From positions 62,001 to 126,000 of the forward strand of contig CAJNDS010000009.1 of NCBI GenBank assembly GCA_905221605.1: DNA of 64,000 bases. Reading direction: 5' to 3'. This document shows, piece after piece, positions 1-9,257 of the stretch. How positions within the stretch are numbered: position 1 is the stretch's first letter; every line of letters starts with the position of its first letter. Source of the stretch: Symbiodinium natans. Lineage: Eukaryota > Sar > Dinophyceae > Suessiales > Symbiodiniaceae. A model generated the notes under the pieces. The model worked only from the letters and a program-made list of their open reading frames with translations. It was not told the DNA's origin and did not search any database. A program made the translations under genes and the position numbers.

Positions 1-304
1 CCGTCCTAACCTGCACACCTTCGGGCCTCCACCTACCTGGAAAGCCTAGTTGCTAATAATTTGTGGCAACTATTGAAAGTGGCCGCTTTTTACGCTTAAA
101 ACCAGCCACTGCAAAGTTGCAGGTTTTACCCATACATTGTCTACGCTTTTTTACGCCACTTTACGCTTTTTTACGCCACTTTTACGCCTTTTTGCGCCAC
201 TTTCTGATGGGCAATCACTGTTAACTTGCCAGTGACAGGAATTCTGGCCACTTTTGCGAAATTCCTGCCACTTTCAATAGTTGCTGCAAAAAAGCAGCAA
301 CTAG
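1..304. repeat. Inverted repeat and short tandem repeats at the 3' end of the retroelement
   Basis: An exact 18-bp inverted repeat pairs 66-83 with 267-284, and an outer 9-bp pair matches 46-54 with 296-304, so about 260 bp could fold into one hairpin. Between the arms, 130-205 carries a roughly 20-bp tandem motif (TACGCTTTTTTACGCCACTT and variants). The block starts at the stop codon of the minus-strand pol frame, so it is probably the element's 3' untranslated region or part of a 3' LTR. No matching copy was seen upstream of gag, so LTRs cannot be shown inside this window. Confidence 0.6.
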
Positions 305-3300
305 TGCGTTCCAGGTACACCCCGATAGGCGATGCGGTCGCCAAGGCGGAGGACGAAGTCCCTCCCGCGCCTGGTCAGCGTGAACTCCACCTGCTTGGCG
401 TCGCCTTGAACCTGCTGCCCTAAGCTGGGGCGAGACAAGTCGTCCCCGCCGGTTCCATCGTCCTCAAAGACGACCGGCTCGCGGGATTCCGCGCCATCTG
501 CATCCGCAGGGACAAGAATGCAGTCTTCTGCGTGCGCCTCCATCGGGCCGCGCCGGGCGGAAGAAGTACCCCCCGACTCCATCGACACGGGCTCCAAGGT
601 CAGCCTGTGGCCCTTGACTTCCAACACGCGACAGGGGCCGGTCAGACCCGGTTTCCAAGGCACACGCCCCGCCCCCTCTGAACGGGCCCTCGGAGCGTTC
701 CAGACCACTCGGTCCCCTGGCTTAAGATCCACAGTGCGCCTATGGCGATTTGCAAGTTTCGCCCGCGCTTCTGAAGACCGCGTCCAGTGCTCTCGGACCG
801 CAGCAGCTAGTTCCGAGAACTGCTTAAACTGGCTCCGAGCCCAATCAGAGATGGGTTCGAACTGCAAGGCGTCACGCAGGACGTCCTTTTCAAGTGGTAG
901 AGCGAGCGACCAGCTCCGCTCTAGGTCCCTCGGGGTATACCCGTGGGGTCCCGGAGTGTTATCTATGACGTACTCCGCCACCACGAGCCAATCCGACCAA
1001 GCTTCGGAAAGGGAGGCGCCGACTTGCCTGACGACCGCCCCCAGCACCTTTTGAACTTCTTGGTGGACTCGCTCGTTTGCGCCCAACTCACAAGGCCTCA
1101 AGGGCGCGCTGAACCGCCACTCGGTCCCAAGCATAGCGCTGAGTTCTGCCATGAGCGCATTCTTGAACTCTGGCCCTCTATCCGACCTGATGAGGCTCGG
1201 GATCGTCCTGCTGCGAAGCACACAGCGCACGAACGCCCTCCTGACTTCAGCATGAGTCAGAGACCTCATCGGCTCGAGGAGGACAGCATGACTGAGGCAA
1301 TCGAAGTACGTAAGCGAGTACCTATGCCCCTCCCTGTCCTCTCGGTTCGGACCTTCACAGTCCACGCTGACTTCCTGCCAGCATGTCTCGGCGCCACACT
1401 TGACCGCACGAGCTTCAACCTTCGTCGGTCGAGAGCGGCCTTTAATGCAAGCGAGACACTTGGCGACCCAGGTCCGCACATCTTTCTCCAAGTCGGGCCA
1501 CCAGACTGCCCTCTCTAGCAGCTTGACGGTAACCTCAGCAGACCTATGGGCCCCAAGGACTCCACAGTGGACTGAATTGTAGCAAGCGCGGCGCCAGGTC
1601 ACCCCATTCGCGCCCGCAGCCCCGTTGGGAACCACTGGGACAACGACGGTTTGACCCGTCCTGAGGGTCACCTCGCGCTCGAGCAACCCGTCTCCGGACA
1701 TCACCATCGGCGGCTCTGGCTTGCGAATCGAGCCCGCCAATGAGGGATCGCGCCGCTGACCCTCGTACCACGCCGTACGAAGGGATCCCGTGACTCGGAA
1801 CTCCGAAATGTTCGCCGCGTCCCTTGCCTCGACCGCAAGCTGTTCGCGACGATTTTCGTCCTCCCCCGCGACCAGGCTCAAAGACGGAACACCGCCCTTA
1901 AACTCGACCTTGACCTTGGTTGAGGAATGGTCCCAAATGCACAGGATGGGGCTATGGCTAACGAGCTCTAGAACCACTGCAGGGCCCTTGTGCTCTTCAC
2001 CCATAAACGCCAAAACTCTACCCTTCAGCTCGCACTCATTGGCATTCTTCCCGCGACTGATAGCGCCCGCGGTCCAATGCCCTTCTACGCCCTCGTTGGA
2101 CGAAGAGAATTGAGCCAGGACCCTTGACGCCTGCGGGGTAGAACCGCGGGGATCCGAAGCTGCATCTCCGGTTGCCCGCCAGCCAATGACCTGAGTAACC
2201 CTACCCACAAGGGCTATCAGCTTGCTGAAGGAGGGGTCTAAGGCAACCTCTTTACCATCAGACCTCCAGAGCACTTCACACTGCTCATTCACGACATGTC
2301 TGTGGCCGTGCCAGTTCACCACTGACGACCAATGCACGACGATGTCGCCCTGAACCGCATTCAGGGGCGAGCAGTTGTGCCCCGCCACCACAGCACCATC
2401 TTCTCTAACCACCCATGTGGTCCAGTAAGGCTTCACATCGCCCCACTTGGAAAGATCCTTGTGCTGGGAGCCGAGGCTGAGCTTCGTGGAATGGCTCTTC
2501 TTCCATATCTTCCCACTCAGCATGCCATATGCAGTGGGAACTGGAGCATCCTTGGGCGTAGTCCTAAACCCTACCGCCCATTGCTGGATGGTTGAGGACC
2601 TAACCCTAACCAAACCTCCTGTCCTATCCAAAGTTGCAAGGACGGAGTTGACCTCTAGGCCCACCTCATGGGCCTCAAGGTCGCCCTCAAGCGGAGGTTC
2701 GGGCTCCTCCCGCTCGGCTATCTCTACCGAGGTATCGACTGCCTCTTTTTCGATGCAGGCTGGGCAGCGAGAAAACAGGTAGGTCCGCTTGCCGCAGATG
2801 CACAGACCCTCATGGTCCCAGAGGGGTCTTGACGGTTCGTCCAGCATCCCTCTAATGCTGGCATCATCAATGGAACGAACCGCGTCCAGCCTCAAGGACC
2901 GCAGAACCTCCGCCCCCAATGCCTGCTTCCCTACGATCCCAAAACCTCGCAGGGGAGGCTCCGGAAAATCCTTCTTGAGTTCCGGACAAGCCTCGGCCAC
3001 TTCCAAGTGGCCTTGCTGCGTGCGCCAAAGGCGTGGCCGCACCGCCCAGATAGCCTTGATGCCTGCCCAAGCCTCTCCTACAGCCCTGGCTTCCTTGCGC
3101 TGCAGGTTCCTTGCTTGGAGCGTGAGCTCAACAACCAAAGGCCACCTAAGGACGGCTGTGACAAGCCCGCCTTGCCCTAGTCCTACGAGGAACTGCGGAC
3201 GAAACCCCGAAGCTTCCCTAAGAACCTTGGCACACGAAGTAAGCAAGTCGACCCTGATCCGCTTGATCTTCTTGGTCCCTGCGAGCCTGCCGGCCCCGCA

Positions 3301-6039
3301 ATCAAAATGCGAGGCAAGCCCGTCGGTATCCTCAAACGGACCCCAACAACCCCTGACAGCCACAGAAACTCCAGGGAGGCTCGCTTGAAAAACGCGCCTG
3401 ATTTCAGTCAGCTCTGCGTCCTGCTCTTTCCAACGCGCGTAGTCAAAGACAACCATGACGCGCACCGGAAGGGCTGCGACGACGCACATCGGCACAGCCG
3501 CGGCCTGGACACGGCCCGCAGGCTCTGGGACGGCGTCGTTGCCGACCGCCCAGGGCACGGGTCCGTCACCCTCAGTACCCTCTCCGAGGTACTGGTCCAG
3601 GTCGAAACCTCGGAGTTGGCCCGAAAGGCCCTCGAGATCTTTCGTCCTCGCCGCAAGGAGCGCATCCCGATCTTTGGGATTGCGGCTAAAACTGTCACCC
3701 AGCGTCGCTGAGCGACCGCTAAGGCTCCTTATTTCGGACCCATCCATAAGGATTTCCGCAACCCACCGGACGAGTTTCGGATCCATTCCGATGTCCGACG
3801 TTTGCGCTCGGGTAAGGTTGGCATGATCTGTCCAACACAGAGTCCGAATAGAGCCAAACATGCGGCGTGTCGCCCGCTTTACCTCGAGCTGGGCAAACGC
3901 CTCCTGTATCAAGGGCGGCCAGTTTTGCTGCGCGGGGGTCAAGCTCTTTGAGTGCGTCATAAGCACTTTGAGCTGACTCAAGTCACGCGTCATCTGCACG
4001 ACGCTGCCCCCTACCGCGATGCCCGACGCATCCGCGATCTGCTCAAGGGGACACGACCCATCCGCAGCAGAGGCCTCATCGAAGGTAGCCAAATTGATGC
4101 GGTTCTGCATCATGCGCTTAATCGCTTTAAAGGCTTTGCAACCCTCGGTGGCGGCTGAGCCCAGCCCGCCTTCAGGAAAGACGGCGCCTGGCTTCTGCCA
4201 CTGCCCTAAAATCTTGGCTGCGTGCCCATACTCAACAGGCAGGTAGCCGCGCAACCAATTTGCGCAACCCAAAAATTGCTGAATGTGAAGCTTCTCCCAG
4301 AGCGGGGGAAAGTCAATCACCGCCTGACAACGCTCTTCGTCAGGCGAACTCCCGTCCCGCCCAATGTTGTGTCCTAGGAGCTTACCTTTGGAGACACAAA
4401 CTTCGGCCTTGCTGATTCCAAAGGAGAACCCAAACAAGATTGACTTGTCTAGGAAACCCTCTAAGGAAACGAGGTGGTCGAGGAGGTGCGGGCACGCCTT
4501 AGGGTGCCGGGCGCGCATATCTGCCGCGAGCTGCTCATAATAATAGTCCGTTGGAGGCTCTTCGATCATCTTGTCGATATCCCAGCTCTCCACGATATGA
4601 TAGCTCGGGCAGCGCGCCGTGTCGACCGCGTCTGCTGGGCGCACAGCGTCACTTGCGCCTCTTCCAGCCGTGGCCGATCCCTCACGCCAGCCAGCCCAGC
4701 GTGGCCCCTTGCGCGTCCTAAAGACCGCGAGGCGTTCGGTGACTGGAACCTCATCGCTGCACGCAACGCTTCCCGCCACACGCAAATCCCTCGTGTCCCA
4801 AAGACGCCACGCCTCACCTGCGCGCTGAAGCAAGCACGTTTCGTAAGGCGCCTTCTCGACCGCCAGGGTCCCAAGGTCCTTCTGCGCAGGGCGCCTACCC
4901 CACACAGACGCGTAACCACCCGGCGCCTCCCACCAGTTGTCGACGCTTGGAAGGTGGTCCAAGCAAGTAAGCACTCCAGGCTCCTCAACAGGGCGCCCAA
5001 CCGGGCCGCTCCCGCCCCACACCGAAGCGAGAACAGTCACCGCAGCAAGGACCGATAGCACACCGATCCTGGCGCCGGTACGCAGCCGCCCAAAGGACCG
5101 CGCACACGAGGAACAACCTTGGAAGCTTCTTGCCGCGGCCCTGGACGCGGACCCGCAAGCAAAGCACGGGTCATGGTCAACCGATGCAACGGCGACCCCA
5201 CAATCCGCACATGTCTGCGGAGACGGCTCTGACTCGAACACCGTCTCAATCGCGCCACAACCACAGGCCGCGGTGCTGACGAGGCCGGAACGCACTTCCG
5301 CAACAACCTCGCCCGGCTGGAGAGAGTGGTCACACTCTTGGGCTGCAAGCAACACAAACCCTTTACCCTCTCCTGTGGGCCAAAGGCCTGGCACAGCCTC
5401 AACCCCGCACTCAACCGGAAGCACGACCTCGGACAGGGATCCCTCTGCGGAGACTCCTGACTCCCGCACGACTGGCACCAGCACCCCGTCGCCTGGCGAG
5501 AGCTCGAGCGGCTCTTCCCCGTCGTAGCGGAGGAGCTCACGACTTCCGCCCCCAGGCTCGGTGCATGACGCGTCGTCCAGGCTCGACAACCGCGCTTCAA
5601 AGGCGTAGGCCCTGTCCTTCCGGGTCTTGCTGTGATCCTCACATCTGGGCATCCTGATTCCCAGTCGGGACCCGGCCTGAATCCCAGGCCCATCCTTCCG
5701 GCGCAGTCCAATGCTCTGCCGCCGAGGATAAGTCCGTGCCAATCGGACGTCCCCCTGGCTGCGATTTTGCATCGCACGAAAATTTCGGTGTTGGGGCGAC
5801 AGTCGTCCGCCGTCCTGCCTTCCAGCAGCGTGACGCGCAAGACTGCTGCCCCCTTCAGAGGAACGGGGGCTCCCGAAGCGATGCCATGCACGTATTCGGG
5901 GTGGACCCACTTTTCGAGTCTCACGACCGGGAAGCCGGGATCTTCCGTGCCGATCCCCAGCTCTGCAGCCCGGTTCATCATGCCCACCACGAGTTCCTCG
6001 GTCACGTGGTTTGCGCCGGCGCATCCGTCGAGCATGCAC
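301..6039 (-). CDS. pol: Ty3/gypsy-like pol: RNase H, integrase, GPY-like tail; RT palm not visible
   Basis: This is a 1,912-residue open frame. Real coding probably starts near residue 130 (about 5,652), because the first kilobase overlaps gag-protease in another frame. From there: a Cys-rich ribbon (C277, C280, C292, C295, C309, C312); a hydrophobic stretch at 325-341; an RT thumb/connection-like block ending in KGKLLGHNIG near 551-560; RNase H with D670, E713 and D738 (TDH); about 690 residues of mostly unknown sequence, including a CxC/CPAC cluster at 1080-1095; and integrase with H1491, H1498, C1528, C1531 and a D1560, D1620, E1656 triad (D-35-E). A GPY-like KPGLTGPCRV follows at 1796-1805. 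The order RNase H then integrase and the GPY-like motif indicate Ty3/gypsy. No YxDD motif was found before the LGH block, so this copy may lack a working reverse transcriptase. Confidence 0.85.
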   Translation of the reverse strand: MHARRMRRRKPRDRGTRGGHDEPGCRAGDRHGRSRLPGRETRKVGPPRIRAWHRFGSPRSSEGGSSLARHAAGRQDGGRLSPQHRNFRAMQNRSQGDVRLARTYPRRQSIGLRRKDGPGIQAGSRLGIRMPRCEDHSKTRKDRAYAFEARLSSLDDASCTEPGGGSRELLRYDGEEPLELSPGDGVLVPVVRESGVSAEGSLSEVVLPVECGVEAVPGLWPTGEGKGFVLLAAQECDHSLQPGEVVAEVRSGLVSTAACGCGAIETVFESEPSPQTCADCGVAVASVDHDPCFACGSASRAAARSFQGCSSCARSFGRLRTGARIGVLSVLAAVTVLASVWGGSGPVGRPVEEPGVLTCLDHLPSVDNWWEAPGGYASVWGRRPAQKDLGTLAVEKAPYETCLLQRAGEAWRLWDTRDLRVAGSVACSDEVPVTERLAVFRTRKGPRWAGWREGSATAGRGASDAVRPADAVDTARCPSYHIVESWDIDKMIEEPPTDYYYEQLAADMRARHPKACPHLLDHLVSLEGFLDKSILFGFSFGISKAEVCVSKGKLLGHNIGRDGSSPDEERCQAVIDFPPLWEKLHIQQFLGCANWLRGYLPVEYGHAAKILGQWQKPGAVFPEGGLGSAATEGCKAFKAIKRMMQNRINLATFDEASAADGSCPLEQIADASGIAVGGSVVQMTRDLSQLKVLMTHSKSLTPAQQNWPPLIQEAFAQLEVKRATRRMFGSIRTLCWTDHANLTRAQTSDIGMDPKLVRWVAEILMDGSEIRSLSGRSATLGDSFSRNPKDRDALLAARTKDLEGLSGQLRGFDLDQYLGEGTEGDGPVPWAVGNDAVPEPAGRVQAAAVPMCVVAALPVRVMVVFDYARWKEQDAELTEIRRVFQASLPGVSVAVRGCWGPFEDTDGLASHFDCGAGRLAGTKKIKRIRVDLLTSCAKVLREASGFRPQFLVGLGQGGLVTAVLRWPLVVELTLQARNLQRKEARAVGEAWAGIKAIWAVRPRLWRTQQGHLEVAEACPELKKDFPEPPLRGFGIVGKQALGAEVLRSLRLDAVRSIDDASIRGMLDEPSRPLWDHEGLCICGKRTYLFSRCPACIEKEAVDTSVEIAEREEPEPPLEGDLEAHEVGLEVNSVLATLDRTGGLVRVRSSTIQQWAVGFRTTPKDAPVPTAYGMLSGKIWKKSHSTKLSLGSQHKDLSKWGDVKPYWTTWVVREDGAVVAGHNCSPLNAVQGDIVVHWSSVVNWHGHRHVVNEQCEVLWRSDGKEVALDPSFSKLIALVGRVTQVIGWRATGDAASDPRGSTPQASRVLAQFSSSNEGVEGHWTAGAISRGKNANECELKGRVLAFMGEEHKGPAVVLELVSHSPILCIWDHSSTKVKVEFKGGVPSLSLVAGEDENRREQLAVEARDAANISEFRVTGSLRTAWYEGQRRDPSLAGSIRKPEPPMVMSGDGLLEREVTLRTGQTVVVPVVPNGAAGANGVTWRRACYNSVHCGVLGAHRSAEVTVKLLERAVWWPDLEKDVRTWVAKCLACIKGRSRPTKVEARAVKCGAETCWQEVSVDCEGPNREDREGHRYSLTYFDCLSHAVLLEPMRSLTHAEVRRAFVRCVLRSRTIPSLIRSDRGPEFKNALMAELSAMLGTEWRFSAPLRPCELGANERVHQEVQKVLGAVVRQVGASLSEAWSDWLVVAEYVIDNTPGPHGYTPRDLERSWSLALPLEKDVLRDALQFEPISDWARSQFKQFSELAAAVREHWTRSSEARAKLANRHRRTVDLKPGDRVVWNAPRARSEGAGRVPWKPGLTGPCRVLEVKGHRLTLEPVSMESGGTSSARRGPMEAHAEDCILVPADADGAESREPVVFEDDGTGGDDLSRPSLGQQVQGDAKQVEFTLTRRGRDFVLRLGDRIAYRGVPGTH

Positions 6040-8684
6040 TCGACCTTACGGTCGAGCACCTGGACTACCGTCCTGTACTGGTAGCCTCCTGGCTCGTTGT
6101 CCGCCAGGTTCCACCAGTCCTTCGGCAGATCGTCCAGGGTGGCGAACTTGTCCCGCCCGCCCTTGCTCAACGGAAGCGCGTGCTGCTGCACCGCGGCGCG
6201 TCCTGCGGCTCCTGAGACGCCTGCCTGGACGCCTGAGCTGCCTATCTGGACACTGAACGCGGCGAAGGGGTTAGACATGGAAGCACCGGAGGGCGGGGCC
6301 CAGTTGGCAGGCAAGGCCGGCGTCCCTCCTGAGGTCGTCAAGTTGTGGACCATGTCGCAGCTGGCTCCTTTCTTGCACGACCCATTCTTGGAGAAAAAGG
6401 GGCAAACAGTGCCTGGTGGCTTTGCCGCGCCTTTGGCCGCAGCCTTAGGCTTTGCGTTGGCCTTTGCCTTGCCACCTCCTTTCCCCTTGCCCTTACCTTT
6501 CGCAGTGGCAAAGGTTTGGTCACCCTTCTTGGCCGCGAGAGCCTTTCTGCGAAGCTCCTTGTCGTGGCTGTACGGGCAGGCATCCCCTTTCGGGCAATTC
6601 CCGTGGTCGCGAAAGTGGAAGCAGATCTTCTTGTCCGCTCCCTTGCCAGCTCCCTTCGACGCAGCGGCAAACGTCTGGTCCGCGCCAGCTTTGGCCGCGG
6701 CAGCTGCTCCTTTCGCAGCAGCCTTAGCAGCGGCCTTGAGGCTCTTAATCTCCTTCTGAGCCTCGGCTAGCGCGACCGACGGGTCCGCGCTCGGAGAGCC
6801 GGTCGCTGAGTACACAGAGTGGGAAACAGCCCGGTGAGCTGCTTCCCTCTGTTCGTACTCCAAGACGACCTTGTGGCTCTCCTCCCAAGTCTGCGGCCCT
6901 CGCAGCCCGCCATCCTTGGGATCGCCGGGCCACAACCGCTTGTCGTTCCGTATCTCCTTTTGGAGATACGGGGGCATCTTGCGGAGGTACGAGAGATACA
7001 ACTCTCGTGGGGTCTTCCCAAGACCCACCGCCTCAAGGTCCGCGATCGATGCCTCAAACAAAGGCTCGAATTGGTGGCCTGTGAGCTTACCCTTAGCGAG
7101 GGAGGCATGCTCACCATCCACGCGGACTTCTCTTTCCTCCCGCGATTCCCCGAACATCAAGTGCTTGTTCTTGATGCGGTCGTACACCGCCTGTGGATCG
7201 GAGAGAACCTCTCCCGACTTCCACGCTGCGCGGTACGCGTTCGTGTACGTCTTCATGCGCGAGCCGCGGCAGCGCCCGCGTAGCGCTAGCAGCTTTTCGC
7301 GCGCACTCATACCGCGACAGTTGTTGGCCAGCGCGCAGACGTCCTCGAACTCCTCGTAGAACAGGACAACGTCTCGCGCGTCCGACTTGTCGTCGGTCAG
7401 CGTCGGCCACGTGAGGTCAGTTTTGACCGTAGTTATGGAGCTTTGCCCGCCCCTCTGCGCTAACGCTTCTTTCAGCGCTTCAGTTTGGGCGGCGAGTGCG
7501 GCGGCGAGATCGCCCGCCGGGTGTTGGGACCCGGTCTGCGATCCTCCGCCGTCTGAACCTCGCTTCAGGGCTTCTATCTCCATCTCTAGCGCAGCAAGCT
7601 TCGCGCGCAAAGGGGAATCGCCGTCCGTCGCGCCCAGGACACGGGCCGCGGAAGGACCACCTGCAACCTCAGCAGTGTGCAAACCTCCACGGTCCAATCC
7701 TTCCCCCAACCCACTTGCAGTCGCAGGCTGTGGGAGCCCTGGGGAACGCGGCCCCACGGCTTCAACTGGCACATCGGACGGGGAGCTCCAAACCTTCTCT
7801 TGGCTCGAGCTTTCTTTTCCCCCTAACGCGAGGATAAGCTCCCCGATGCATTGGATTTCGCGCTGAATCTCCTCTGCGTCTTCGGGGTCCTCGCCACCGC
7901 GCAAAGCCGCGACCGAGAACCTGGTCCGCAGCCGACGGACCATCTTCGTAGGATGCCAGTCCCCGCCTATCTTGGAGAACTCATCCGCAAGGAGGGTGGC
8001 TTTGGTGCTTAAGGCGTCAAGGTCACGGGAGCTCACCGTGACTCCATGCGCTTTCAGCGCGAGGACAATCCGCGAAACGCGCGTCAAGTAGTCCGCGACC
8101 GGTTCTTGGTCTGGACGGAAAATCGCGCGCAGCTCCGCCTGCAAGCCCTCTGCGGTGCCTGGCACTGAACCTGCTGTCGACGGCGGACCGGACGGTCCCG
8201 CCGGGCGGGACCCTGGTGCCGTAGCAGGGACATAGGCAGCACCGGTAGGGACCATGGCCAGCTCCCTAGCCGCGGCGCTGACGTCCACCCGCGGCGGACT
8301 GTCGCCTCCAGCGCCCGAGGCCTCAGGGACTAGCTCGGAGTCCTCTTCTTCTTCTTCTTCATCTTCGTCCTCCTCTTCGGCGTCATGGAGGAACTTCATG
8401 ACTTTTCGCCAAAGAGCCGCCTCTTGCTCTGGCGTAGTGCTGACCCCATCCCGCTTGGACAGTGGACGGCTGCCAGTCTCCCTACGCCACTTAAGCCAAG
8501 CGACGTAGCCCATCCGCTCGGGATAGGGAACGTCACCACCCTCGATCGCTTCGAGGAGGGTGACGCCCTCGGCCTGACCTGCAACCTCTGCGGACATCGC
8601 CGCGCCTTGGTTAGCAGGCCGCAGGCGTGGCACACGAAGCGCCGCGCCTTGGTTAACAGGCCGCAAGCGTGGCACACAGTCCAC
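5037..8684 (-). CDS. gag: Retroelement Gag with two CCCH zinc fingers and an aspartic protease
   Basis: This is a 1,215-residue open frame, of which about the first 1,010 look genuine. It has an acidic run (residues 102-115), a Gag-like helical region (about 420-620), an Ala/Lys-rich linker, two CCCH fingers (C688-x8-C-x5-C-x3-H707 and C761-x8-C-x5-C-x3-H780), and a retropepsin-like segment with LDGCAGA at 885-891 and LILGG at 985-989. The CCCH fingers take the place of the usual CCHC knuckle. After about residue 1,012 the sequence mirrors the pol frame, so translation must shift by -1 near 5,650 or the pol frame must start separately. Two nearly identical 14-residue repeats open the protein; Met30 (8,597) is an alternative start. 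The protease motif departs from the usual D-[ST]-G. Confidence 0.85.
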   Translation of the reverse strand: MDCVPRLRPVNQGAALRVPRLRPANQGAAMSAEVAGQAEGVTLLEAIEGGDVPYPERMGYVAWLKWRRETGSRPLSKRDGVSTTPEQEAALWRKVMKFLHDAEEEDEDEEEEEEDSELVPEASGAGGDSPPRVDVSAAARELAMVPTGAAYVPATAPGSRPAGPSGPPSTAGSVPGTAEGLQAELRAIFRPDQEPVADYLTRVSRIVLALKAHGVTVSSRDLDALSTKATLLADEFSKIGGDWHPTKMVRRLRTRFSVAALRGGEDPEDAEEIQREIQCIGELILALGGKESSSQEKVWSSPSDVPVEAVGPRSPGLPQPATASGLGEGLDRGGLHTAEVAGGPSAARVLGATDGDSPLRAKLAALEMEIEALKRGSDGGGSQTGSQHPAGDLAAALAAQTEALKEALAQRGGQSSITTVKTDLTWPTLTDDKSDARDVVLFYEEFEDVCALANNCRGMSAREKLLALRGRCRGSRMKTYTNAYRAAWKSGEVLSDPQAVYDRIKNKHLMFGESREEREVRVDGEHASLAKGKLTGHQFEPLFEASIADLEAVGLGKTPRELYLSYLRKMPPYLQKEIRNDKRLWPGDPKDGGLRGPQTWEESHKVVLEYEQREAAHRAVSHSVYSATGSPSADPSVALAEAQKEIKSLKAAAKAAAKGAAAAAKAGADQTFAAASKGAGKGADKKICFHFRDHGNCPKGDACPYSHDKELRRKALAAKKGDQTFATAKGKGKGKGGGKAKANAKPKAAAKGAAKPPGTVCPFFSKNGSCKKGASCDMVHNLTTSGGTPALPANWAPPSGASMSNPFAAFSVQIGSSGVQAGVSGAAGRAAVQQHALPLSKGGRDKFATLDDLPKDWWNLADNEPGGYQYRTVVQVLDRKVECMLDGCAGANHVTEELVVGMMNRAAELGIGTEDPGFPVVRLEKWVHPEYVHGIASGAPVPLKGAAVLRVTLLEGRTADDCRPNTEIFVRCKIAARGTSDWHGLILGGRALDCAGRMGLGFRPGPDWESGCPDVRITARPGRTGPTPLKRGCRAWTTRHAPSLGAEVVSSSATTGKSRSSSRQATGCWCQSCGSQESPQRDPCPRSCFRLSAGLRLCQAFGPQERVKGLCCLQPKSVTTLSSRARLLRKCVPASSAPRPVVVARLRRCSSQSRLRRHVRIVGSPLHRLTMTRALLAGPRPGPRQEASKVVPRVRGPLGGCVPAPGSVCYRSLLR
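5645..5700 (-). other. Gag-to-pol frame change (-1)
   Basis: The gag frame reads through the protease C-terminus (GLGFRPGPDWESG). The pol frame, one base back, picks up at an ATG (5,650-5,652) and continues MPRCEDHSK. Both frames are open for 1 kb around this point. No classic X-XXY-YYZ slippery heptamer was seen, so a programmed shift, internal initiation and a frameshift mutation all remain possible. Confidence 0.5.
8597..8682. repeat. 42-bp tandem duplication at the gag start
   Basis: Two 42-bp copies with a few differences encode VPRLRPxNQGAA twice at the Gag N-terminus. In another minus-strand frame the same repeat encodes VCHACGLLTKARR twice, a CxxC motif, so the coding frame of this stretch is not certain. 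Confidence 0.7.
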
Positions 8685-9257
8685 GCGTCCAGGTCACGGA
8701 CCGCGACAGACAAGCAAAGCAATGCTTGCCCACTCGGGCCGTAGGCACAAGAGCTGTACGTTTCCCAGAACAGCCCCCAATTGTGAAGTCGACCAGCACT
8801 GGACTTGCACTAAGCCAATGCAATCACAGCCCGGTCACGCTGTTTTACGACTTCGCGAGTCCAAGCACTTGTGCAGCTACGCCTGAGTGCGTCCGGTCGG
8901 ACCGCACAGCAACCTAGGAGCTACTGTACGACTCTACCGTGCTCAAAGGCACAAGCTCGGTACTTGAGCCAAAACATTGGCATTGTTACGAATTGCAAAA
9001 CTACACATGCAAGGGAAAACAACAAGCTGCACTAGCACTAAGCAAGCACTCCATGCATGCTTTGACCTGCTCACAGGATCATGTTTTGGAGAACTGACCT
9101 CTGATACATATACATATATATATATATAATAGACATGTATATTATATATATATATACATATATTATAGTATAATATCATATTATATTTTACTATCTTATC
9201 TTATCTTATATTGTACTGTATTATATTATATTATATTATAGCATATTATATTATATT
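8685..9257. other. Retroelement upstream region and AT microsatellite
   Basis: No convincing gene was seen. The part next to gag is probably the 5' untranslated region of the element. From about 9,100 the sequence becomes TA dinucleotide and TTATA repeats, which mark the end of the retroelement and the start of the telomere-repeat landscape. Confidence 0.5.
8963..8983 (-). other. Relict spliced-leader-like sequence upstream of gag
   Basis: On the minus strand this reads ATGCCAATGTTTTGGCTCAAG. The last 12 bases, TTTTGGCTCAAG, equal the 3' end of the dinoflagellate spliced leader (CCGTAGCCATTTTGGCTCAAG), and GCCA is kept further 5'. It lies about 280 bp upstream of the gag ATG on the same strand. 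A trans-spliced transcript that was copied back into the genome would leave such a relict. The 5' half is diverged. Confidence 0.5.

Noticed and set aside
950-950. Other plus-strand frames across 226-8,744
   Set aside because: They lie antisense to gag-pol, whose minus-strand frames carry the recognisable domains, so they are shadows.
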